NCBI GenBank assembly: GCA_910579645.1
Contig: CAJTVK010000046.1
Span: 1 to 29,697 of the forward strand
Direction of reading: 5' to 3'
From: an uncultured Lachnospiraceae bacterium
GTDB lineage: Bacteria; Bacillota; Clostridia; Lachnospirales; Lachnospiraceae
Length of the DNA: 29,697 nucleotides
Made by a program: the position numbers and the translations under genes. Below the pieces are notes generated by a model, which saw only the letters and a program-made list of their open reading frames with translations, ran no database searches and was not told where the DNA came from. This document shows positions 25,060 through 29,697 of the stretch, piece after piece. Numbering within the stretch: position 1 is the stretch's first letter; each line of letters begins with the position of its first letter.

Positions 25060-25989
25060 ATGAAACAGCAGGAATTCCGAAATTGCCTCACCGATTATGC
25101 CGCAATGTCTTATATGCTGAAGACATGCGGTTATCAGGAGATTCTGGAGACGGCGGCGGCGCTTAAGAATATTTCCGCGGAAACATTGGCGCAGTATCCC
25201 ATGGGGGGATATTCCAAAGGCATGGGAAGCGGAGCCTATGAATTTGTATTGAAAGATCTGCAGAGAAATGTGAAACATTACGACTGGCTGTTTTTACATC
25301 TGTCGGATGACGTATCACAGGCAGTATTTACCAATCTGATAGCATACCGGATTGTCCCGGCGTCTGTGTTTCTGAAAGCCGCTTATGACGATAAGCATTC
25401 CCAATATTTTGATACGGATATCGTTTCCTGCGGCGGGCAGGAAGTGTTTGTGGACTGTGGCGGATTCATAGGGGATACGGTGGAAGAGTTTATCCGTTTA
25501 TTTAAACATTATAAACATATTTATGTGTATGAGCCGTTTTCCGACAATATCGGGATATGCCGGGAAAACTTGGCCAAATACGGCAATGTCACGGTCCGCC
25601 CATGCGGTGTAGGGGAACGGGGGGACTGTCTTTCCATTTGTGGCGGCGGCTCATCCGGCAGCTTTATGGCTGGGCAGCATGGTTCGCAGGAGATACCGAT
25701 TGTCTCTTTGGATGAAGACATCGGGGAAAAAGTCACATTTATAAAGATGGATATAGAGGGTTCGGAAATATCTGCTTTGCTGGGTGCGAAAAGGCATATC
25801 AGAAATGATTTTCCGAAGCTGGCAGTCTGCACATATCATATTATCAGCGACATGTGGGAAATTCCGAAGTTAATTGACGCAATTCGTCCCGGCTACCGTT
25901 TTTATATCCGCCATTATCATTTTCCGGAGAATTGGGAGACGGTTATTTATGCCGTTCCTCCAAAGCAGGAAGATGGGGAAGGGAGATAA
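25060..25989 (+). CDS. FkbM-family methyltransferase
   Basis: 309 residues from ATG 25060; AAGGAGAGG precedes it, and an earlier ATG at 25042 lies inside that same Shine-Dalgarno. A helical N-terminal region (1-120) precedes the FkbM methyltransferase domain: EVFVDCGGFIGDTVEEFIRL near 128, IYVYEPFSDN, then TFIKMDIEGSEISALLGA near 227, which is the diagnostic FkbM motif. FkbM enzymes O-methylate hydroxyls on sugars and polyketides. It lies between two paralogous methyltransferase-like genes, with 2-21 bp gaps. A second FkbM domain is at the end of the fusion protein at 10930. Confidence 0.85.
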   Translation: MKQQEFRNCLTDYAAMSYMLKTCGYQEILETAAALKNISAETLAQYPMGGYSKGMGSGAYEFVLKDLQRNVKHYDWLFLHLSDDVSQAVFTNLIAYRIVPASVFLKAAYDDKHSQYFDTDIVSCGGQEVFVDCGGFIGDTVEEFIRLFKHYKHIYVYEPFSDNIGICRENLAKYGNVTVRPCGVGERGDCLSICGGGSSGSFMAGQHGSQEIPIVSLDEDIGEKVTFIKMDIEGSEISALLGAKRHIRNDFPKLAVCTYHIISDMWEIPKLIDAIRPGYRFYIRHYHFPENWETVIYAVPPKQEDGEGR

Positions 25990-25990
25990 T

Positions 25991-26698
25991 ATGGGAAGCT
26001 TAACATTTACAGACTGCAAATTTATATATAGCCGGCAGGGAGAAGAACGGATTTTGCTGGACTTAAAAGATTTGCTTTCCGGCAATGGGGAGATGCCGTG
26101 GCAGTGCCTTACGGAATGCGGGAATCTGGCGGCTGCTGAGGCGCTGCTTGGGCTGATCGGGAAAATAAAGCAGGAAAAAGAGGAAACGGCTTTGCCGGTC
26201 ATAGCGATTGACGTGCTGCTGACGGCTTATCTGCTTCGGGCCTCCGGGCCGTGCCGTATCTTGGAGTACGGATGCGGAGACGGGGGGCTGAGCAGCCATC
26301 TGGCAGAATTATTAGGCTGTTTCCATGAGGAATCTTCTCTTGTCTGTGCTTACCATACGCTGGATGGGGCATCCATGGCATGGATGGAACAGATGGCAGG
26401 CATAGAGCGGCTGCCCAGGCTCAGTTATCTGGCTGGCGACTATGGCTGCCTGCAGCTGCGGGAACGATATTTTGATATTGTTATTGTCAACGGGGCGGTA
26501 AATTATGAAGAGCCGTATGAGGTATTGGCGGATGCCTCCGAACTTGCCGCGGAAGACGGCATCATTCTGTGCCATGCGGACGATTCGCCGCTGCTGGAAA
26601 GCATTTTTAAGTTGTTTTTCGAAGAACGGGAGGAGTATGATTTCTCGCCGTATCAGAAAATATTGACAGCGAAGGCGGCGGACAGAATCCGGCGTTAA
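25991..26698 (+). CDS. Class I SAM-methyltransferase-like protein, paralog B
   Basis: 235 residues from ATG 25991, one base after the FkbM stop, with AGGGAGAT upstream. It shares the opening beta domain with paralog A (LTFTDCKFIYSRQGEERILLDLKDLLS) and the methyltransferase core: ILEYGCGDGGLSSHLAELLGCF near 90-111, FDIVIVNGAVNYEEPYEVL and EDGIILCHADDSPLLESIFKLFF. It lacks the helical tail of paralog A. It is the last gene of the island before a short relic ORF and the terminator. Confidence 0.75.
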   Translation: MGSLTFTDCKFIYSRQGEERILLDLKDLLSGNGEMPWQCLTECGNLAAAEALLGLIGKIKQEKEETALPVIAIDVLLTAYLLRASGPCRILEYGCGDGGLSSHLAELLGCFHEESSLVCAYHTLDGASMAWMEQMAGIERLPRLSYLAGDYGCLQLRERYFDIVIVNGAVNYEEPYEVLADASELAAEDGIILCHADDSPLLESIFKLFFEEREEYDFSPYQKILTAKAADRIRR

Positions 26699-26708
26699 AG
26701 GAGAATGG

Positions 26709-26816
26709 ATGGAAACGAGGCGTTATTTCAATACGGAAGGGCAATGCAGTCAGCGGCTGTTAAATATGTTTAGTGCGGAAGAGGCGTTGAGAGCAATAAT
26801 GCGCAACAAAATATAG
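26709..26816 (+). pseudogene. 35-codon ORF, possible decayed start of an AAA/PD-(D/E)XK family gene
   Basis: ATG 26709 has AAGGAG (26698-26703) 5 nt upstream, a good initiation site, and the frame ends at TAG 26814-26816. The peptide begins METRRYFNTEGQC, which resembles the R-Y-F-N-T-x-G-x-C opening of large AAA-ATPase/PD-(D/E)XK (DUF1703-type) proteins common in Lachnospiraceae. The remainder does not continue that family. It may be a fragment left after deletion, or a real small peptide that closes the operon. Family resemblance rests on about ten residues. Confidence 0.35.
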
Positions 26817-26826
26817 TAGAAGATAC

Positions 26827-26852
26827 ACCCCGTGGCAAGCCACGGGGTTTTT
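26827..26852 (+). terminator. Rho-independent terminator of the glycan island
   Basis: ACCCCGTGGC (26827-26836) and GCCACGGGGT (26839-26848) form a GC-rich stem of about nine pairs with a tight loop, followed by TTTTT (26848-26852). It ends the island transcript and isolates the galactanase gene. Confidence 0.9.
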
Positions 26853-26887
26853 AATGTGTACATTAGCACGGAAAATGTGTACATTAG
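26853..26887 (+). promoter_or_regulatory. Two 14-bp direct repeats, 21-bp period, upstream of the galactanase promoter
   Basis: AATGTGTACATTAG occurs at 26853-26866 and again, identical, at 26874-26887. The period of exactly two helical turns places both on one DNA face, and the second copy ends 9 nt before the TTGACA box. This spacing is typical of activator sites such as those of LytTR proteins, and a LytTR regulator is encoded 1.6 kb downstream. The sequence is not a good match to the classic AgrA/LytTR box, so the regulator is not established. Confidence 0.6.
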
Positions 26888-26896
26888 ATGATTTTG

Positions 26897-26926
26897 TTGA
26901 CAAATTATGTATTTAATTGGTAAGAT
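26897..26926 (+). promoter_or_regulatory. Candidate housekeeping promoter of the galactanase gene
   Basis: TTGACA (26897-26902) and TAAGAT (26921-26926) are separated by 18 nt. The -35 is perfect and the -10 matches 4 of 6, which fits a promoter needing an activator at the adjacent direct repeats. The leader to the ATG is about 55 nt and includes GATTGCGCAACAGATTGC. Confidence 0.5.
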
Positions 26927-26989
26927 TTAGGAAAGCAACCGATTGCGCAACAGATTGCAAAATACAATATTACTGAAAGGAAGAAGACA

Positions 26990-28342
26990 ATGAGGAAAAT
27001 AATGAAGAATTTATGCAGGGCAGGACTCTCTCTGGCGGTGGCAGCTGCCATGATGCTGGGAGGGACTTCGGCGGGTATGGGGCAGGTAAAGGCGGCCTCT
27101 GTTTCCGGCATGCCGGAAATAGCGGATCTGCCGGATGATTTCATCCGCGGCGTGGATATATCCGCAGTGACGGCGCTAGAAAAGAGCGGCATAAGCTATA
27201 AGTATTTGGACGGCACCGGCGGCGATATTTTTGACATTCTTTCCGGAGCGGGCGTGAATTATGTCAGAATCCGTATCTGGAACAATCCATATGACTCCGA
27301 GCCGCCTTATAAGAGCTACGGAGGGGGAAACTGCGATCTTTATAATGCTAAGATATTGGGCAAGCGGGCGACGGATGCGGGGATGAAGGTTTTCATTGAT
27401 TTCCAGTATTCCGATTTCTGGGCAGACCCGGCAAAGCAATTTGCGCCGAAGGCTTGGGCGGATTATAGCCTGGATTATAAAAAGGATGCGGTTTATAATT
27501 TTACCTATGATTCGCTGCGAGAACTGTTGGATTACGGCGTTGATGTCCGGATGGTACAGATTGGGAACGAGACAAACGGATCCATGTGCGGAATGGGCGG
27601 ATTAGTGGATGATGTATGGGACCTGAGCACGGGCGTGGGGGCTTTGATGCAGCAGGGATGTTACGCGGTGGACGACATTAATTCCGCATACGGAAAGAAC
27701 TTGTTAAAGGTGCTGCATTTTACGACGTTGGTCGCTAACGGAGAGTGGTATGCGGAGCAGGTCAATAAGATGGGAGTAAATTATGATGTATTTGCGGCAT
27801 CTTTTTATCCTATGTGGGATGGCGCAACTACGGACATGAAGACTGTGCTGACAAATATCGCAAAGACATATAATAAGAAAGTTATGGTGGCGGAAACGGG
27901 TTATCCCTATACCTTTGATAACGCAGACGGTTCTTCAAACAATATTTCCGGATACGATACCATGAAATATTCCAATTATGAAGTCAGTGTTTCCGGGCAG
28001 GCACAGGCGCTTTACGATGTGTTTAACGGCATTGCGGGTGTGAATGACTCTTTGCCCGGTTATGGGCTGGGCGCTTTCTATTGGGAGCCGGAATGGATTG
28101 GGGTGGATATGGCGACCTGCGGAGAATATGGTACAGGCTGGGCATCTTCCGCTTCGGGGAATTATGAGAAACTGTTTACTTCGACAGTGAAAGAATATTC
28201 CACTACGGATCAGGGAAGTTCCTGGGATAATATGACATTGTTTGATAAGGACGGCAAGGCAACTCAGGCTTTGTATGTATTCAATGATATCCGTGGCGTG
28301 AACAGCGTAACTTCGGCGGGAGGAACTGCCGGCGCGGAGTGA
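26990..28342 (+). CDS. Secreted arabinogalactan endo-beta-1,4-galactanase, GH53
   Basis: 450 residues. A signal peptide is clear: basic MRKIMKNLCR, hydrophobic core SLAVAAAMMLGG, and probable cleavage after VKAA near residue 36. The GH53 (beta/alpha)8 catalytic domain follows: GVDISAV, YVRIRIWNNP near 91-100, VFIDFQYSDFWADP, MVQIGNETNG with acid/base E194, and VMVAETGYPYT with nucleophile E302. It cleaves beta-1,4-galactan of pectin outside the cell. There is no dockerin, carbohydrate module or LPXTG anchor, so it is probably released. AAAGGAAG precedes the ATG. It is transcribed separately from the glycan island. Confidence 0.93.
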   Translation: MRKIMKNLCRAGLSLAVAAAMMLGGTSAGMGQVKAASVSGMPEIADLPDDFIRGVDISAVTALEKSGISYKYLDGTGGDIFDILSGAGVNYVRIRIWNNPYDSEPPYKSYGGGNCDLYNAKILGKRATDAGMKVFIDFQYSDFWADPAKQFAPKAWADYSLDYKKDAVYNFTYDSLRELLDYGVDVRMVQIGNETNGSMCGMGGLVDDVWDLSTGVGALMQQGCYAVDDINSAYGKNLLKVLHFTTLVANGEWYAEQVNKMGVNYDVFAASFYPMWDGATTDMKTVLTNIAKTYNKKVMVAETGYPYTFDNADGSSNNISGYDTMKYSNYEVSVSGQAQALYDVFNGIAGVNDSLPGYGLGAFYWEPEWIGVDMATCGEYGTGWASSASGNYEKLFTSTVKEYSTTDQGSSWDNMTLFDKDGKATQALYVFNDIRGVNSVTSAGGTAGAE

Positions 28343-28356
28343 GAACGGCGAGTGAA

Positions 28357-28412
28357 ATGCAAGGTCAAAAGCCGGGGAACCGTAAATGGCCTTGCATGAA
28401 GCCGGGGTTCCG
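28357..28412 (+). other. Possible H-type pseudoknot between galactanase and regulator genes
   Basis: ATGCAAGG (28357-28364) pairs with CCTTGCAT (28390-28397). GGAACC (28376-28381), inside that loop, pairs with GGTTCC (28406-28411), beyond the first stem. The interlocked pairs would give a pseudoknot. A 7-bp direct repeat GCCGGGG accompanies them. It ends about 55 nt before the regulator ATG. There is no terminator-like T tract. It is seen in sequence only. Confidence 0.35.
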
Positions 28413-28466
28413 ATGAGAGTGTGCAGGAAACGGACAGAGGAATCAAATGGTAAAAGGGGAATTAGC

Positions 28467-29210
28467 ATGATACAGATAGCAATTTGCGACGGGTGTGAGG
28501 CGGATCTTCTGCGGCTGAAAGGAATGCTGACAGAGATTATGGAAAAGCATGCCATCTGTCATAGGATTCATGAATACAGTTCCGGTGAAAAGCTTCTGGA
28601 GGCGAAGGAGGTTTTCCATTTGGTATTTCTGGAAATTGTCATGGATGGAATGAACGGGATGGAAGCAGCTAAGCGGCTCTGCTGGAGGAATCGGTTCACG
28701 AAAATTATTTTTCAGACGAATTTCGGGGAATATTGTAAGGAGGCGGTGAACAGGACTCATGCTTTCGCATTTCTGGAAAAGCCGCTGCAGGCGGAGGAAG
28801 TGGAAGAGCAGGTACGGGAGTTCTTGGAGAGTAACGGCGGGGCGCAGGATATAATGGTGGAAATCAGGAATGTCAGATATATGCTGGACAGAAAAGAAAA
28901 GCGGAAAGCATCTCTGAACTTGCCGGTTAAAGATATTATTTATTTTGAGCATCTGAAGGTTCAGAAAGAAATACGGATTGTAACGGAAACAGGGGAGTAC
29001 AGATATACGGAAATGATGAGTGAATTGGAGGAGCGGATGAAGCCGCTGGGGTTTGAGACATGCTGCAGAGGTATGTTGGTGAACTTGGAAAGAATTGAGA
29101 AGATAAAAAGGCATGAAATATTTTTGGATACGGGAGATACCCTGCCGCTGTCACAGCGAAGGGTTGCGCAGTTTAAAGGTAGGATAAATGAGTATATGCA
29201 TGGGAGGTAG
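28467..29210 (+). CDS. LytTR-family response regulator with atypical receiver
   Basis: 247 residues from ATG 28467 (AAAAGGGGA upstream). Residues 1-120 form a receiver domain (IQIAICDGCEADLLRL; FLEIVMDGMNGMEAAKRL; IIFQTNFGEYCKEAV; AFLEKPL). Residues 125-247 form a LytTR DNA-binding domain (LPVKDIIYFEHLKVQKEIRIVT; FETCCRGMLVNLERIEKIKRHEIFL; LPLSQRRVAQFKGRINEYM). The usual phospho-acceptor Asp is Glu at 56 and the second acidic-pocket residue is Gly at 9; D8, T84 and K105 remain. It may thus be phosphorylation-independent. No histidine kinase is adjacent. It may control the galactanase upstream. Confidence 0.9.
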   Translation: MIQIAICDGCEADLLRLKGMLTEIMEKHAICHRIHEYSSGEKLLEAKEVFHLVFLEIVMDGMNGMEAAKRLCWRNRFTKIIFQTNFGEYCKEAVNRTHAFAFLEKPLQAEEVEEQVREFLESNGGAQDIMVEIRNVRYMLDRKEKRKASLNLPVKDIIYFEHLKVQKEIRIVTETGEYRYTEMMSELEERMKPLGFETCCRGMLVNLERIEKIKRHEIFLDTGDTLPLSQRRVAQFKGRINEYMHGR

Positions 29211-29273
29211 GGATTGGTTTGGGATATTTCGGATTTCCGTGAAATCTTATAATAGATTATCCGTATGTTTTAT

Positions 29274-29302
29274 AGGACAGGTTATGAGGTTACAGATATA
29301 AT
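29274..29302 (+). promoter_or_regulatory. Possible promoter with perfect TATAAT
   Basis: TATAAT at 29297-29302 with AGGACA (4 of 6 to TTGACA) at 29274-29279, 17 nt apart. It would drive a short transcript over the 12-codon ORF and terminator hairpin downstream. Unconfirmed. Confidence 0.35.
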
Positions 29303-29329
29303 AGAGGAGTTTGTATAATTTGATGGAGG

Positions 29330-29374
29330 AAACCCTTATGGATGGTATGGCAATGTCCATTTGTGGGGGTTTTT
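29330..29374 (+). terminator. Terminator-like hairpin containing a 12-codon ORF
   Basis: AAACCC (29330-29335) pairs with GGGTTT (29367-29372), and ATGGA (29338-29342) pairs with TCCAT (29356-29360); T residues run to 29374. Within it, ATG 29338 has GGAGG (29325-29329) 8 nt upstream and reads MDGMAMSICGGF to TAA at 29374-29376. It could simply end the regulator transcript. The coincidence of promoter, Shine-Dalgarno, short ORF and terminator also resembles a leader-peptide attenuator, although no intact gene follows closely. Confidence 0.45.
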
Positions 29375-29487
29375 AAATGTTCATCCACACGGAGAGTTGA
29401 AAAATGATTAGGGAAACTGTAATTGATAGACTTGTTGTTGGATGATATATTATTGACATAGAATAGTCTAAGAGGGAATAGGTAAAA

Positions 29488-29541
29488 ATGAAATTTGAGT
29501 GGGATGAGCATAAGAATAATATAAAAATTATCTTAAAATAG
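29488..29541 (+). pseudogene. Truncated BrnT-toxin-like N-terminus
   Basis: ATG 29488 to TAG 29539-29541 encodes MKFEWDEHKNNIKIILK. The first 11 residues match the characteristic opening of BrnT-type toxins of type II toxin-antitoxin pairs (M-K/E-F-E-W-D-E-x-K-N-x-x-N). Intact BrnT is about 90 residues, with KKHGISFEEA next; that part is missing here in all three frames. No BrnA antitoxin follows. I read it as a deletion remnant. A weak TAGG-type ribosome binding site remains. Confidence 0.5.
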
Positions 29542-29590
29542 AAATAATATAAGTAACAGTTCTGCCTGAATGTTGTGTTGAGAGGCGGAC

Positions 29591-29652
29591 GCACGGGAGG
29601 GATTTTTTTGCGGGACGGCGGCAGCGGGAGTGCCTGTCCCGGTTTTCCGTGC
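29591..29652. repeat. Nested inverted repeats near the window end
   Basis: Three nested pairs: GCACGG (29591-29596) with CCGTGC (29647-29652), CGGGAC (29611-29616) with GTCCCG (29636-29641), and GGCA (29620-29623) with TGCC (29631-29634). T tracts lie at 29603-29609 and after 29652. GC content rises sharply compared with the flank. It could be a terminator for transcription from either side, an intergenic repeat element, or a structured leader of a gene beyond the window. Confidence 0.55.
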
Positions 29653-29697
29653 ACTTTTTCCGGCTGGGAGTTTCTAAGCAGAATGGCGTAAGTTTTC

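Larger units (their letters stand above)
29211..29697. other. Non-coding tail of the window
   Basis: Apart from the promoter/hairpin unit, the BrnT-like remnant and the nested inverted repeat listed separately, no gene is supported in this stretch. The two overlapping minus-strand frames of 73 and 93 codons have no ribosome binding site and run through the hairpins. Confidence 0.5.

Noticed and set aside
5224..26698. Pseudaminic or legionaminic acid pathway for flagellin modification
   Set aside because: No NeuB-like synthase, CMP-sialate synthetase, or PseB/PseC/LegB-type genes are seen in any frame.
26940..26963. Catabolite-repression (cre) site in the galactanase leader
   Set aside because: The TTGCGCAA palindrome and GATTGC repeats are noticeable but do not fit the cre consensus with its central CG and flanking WWTGNAA.

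Overview
The window looks like a chromosomal segment of a motile, low-to-mid GC Gram-positive clostridium, most likely Lachnospiraceae. Supporting signs are AGGAGG ribosome binding sites, sigma-D type flagellar promoters (TAAA-N15-GCCGATAT), the gene order flaG-fliD-fliS-chaperone-flagellin, DUF3880/CgeB-type glycosyltransferases, and a LytTR regulator. The genus is inference. Nearly every gene lies on the + strand. No tRNA, rRNA, CRISPR array or complete insertion sequence was seen.

Layout. Positions 1-650 are non-coding and hold a 154-bp element with perfect 32-bp terminal inverted repeats (234-387), followed by four 25-bp tandem repeats (386-485). Positions 656-5168 are a late flagellar cassette: sigma-D promoter, flaG, fliD, fliS and a FliT/FlgN-like chaperone, then a second sigma-D-like promoter, a structured leader with candidate CsrA sites, the short flagellin gene and a strong terminator. 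Positions 5224-26698 are a long, tightly packed run of about 17 genes that I read as a flagellin glycan island. It has at least nine glycosyltransferase domains, six SAM-methyltransferase domains (three of FkbM or zinc-ribbon type, the others generic), a LicD-family transferase and a TagF-like/beta-propeller fusion. Embedded in it are three genes of the 2-aminoethylphosphonate (AEP) pathway: phosphonopyruvate decarboxylase, AEP transaminase, and a CTP:phosphonoalkyl cytidylyltransferase (PntC-like).

How the genes may work together. Phosphonopyruvate would be decarboxylated to phosphonoacetaldehyde, transaminated to AEP, and activated as CMP-AEP. The LicD-like and/or TagF-like protein could then place AEP on a glycan assembled by the CgeB-, GT2-, GT4-, GT8- and TOD1/MUCI70-like enzymes and trimmed with methyl groups. 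Because this follows directly on the flagellin gene, the simplest hypothesis is a phosphonate-decorated, methylated flagellin O-glycan. PEP mutase, which makes phosphonopyruvate, is not in the window and must be elsewhere if the pathway runs. No pseudaminic or legionaminic acid synthesis genes are present.

Positions 26699-29697 are a different neighbourhood. A short ORF of decayed appearance and a terminator close the island. A secreted GH53 endo-galactanase follows, preceded by two 14-bp direct repeats 21 bp apart next to a TTGACA box. Then comes a LytTR response regulator whose phospho-acceptor Asp is replaced by Glu, a 12-codon ORF inside a terminator-like hairpin, a truncated BrnT-toxin-like remnant, and a nested inverted repeat at the window edge.
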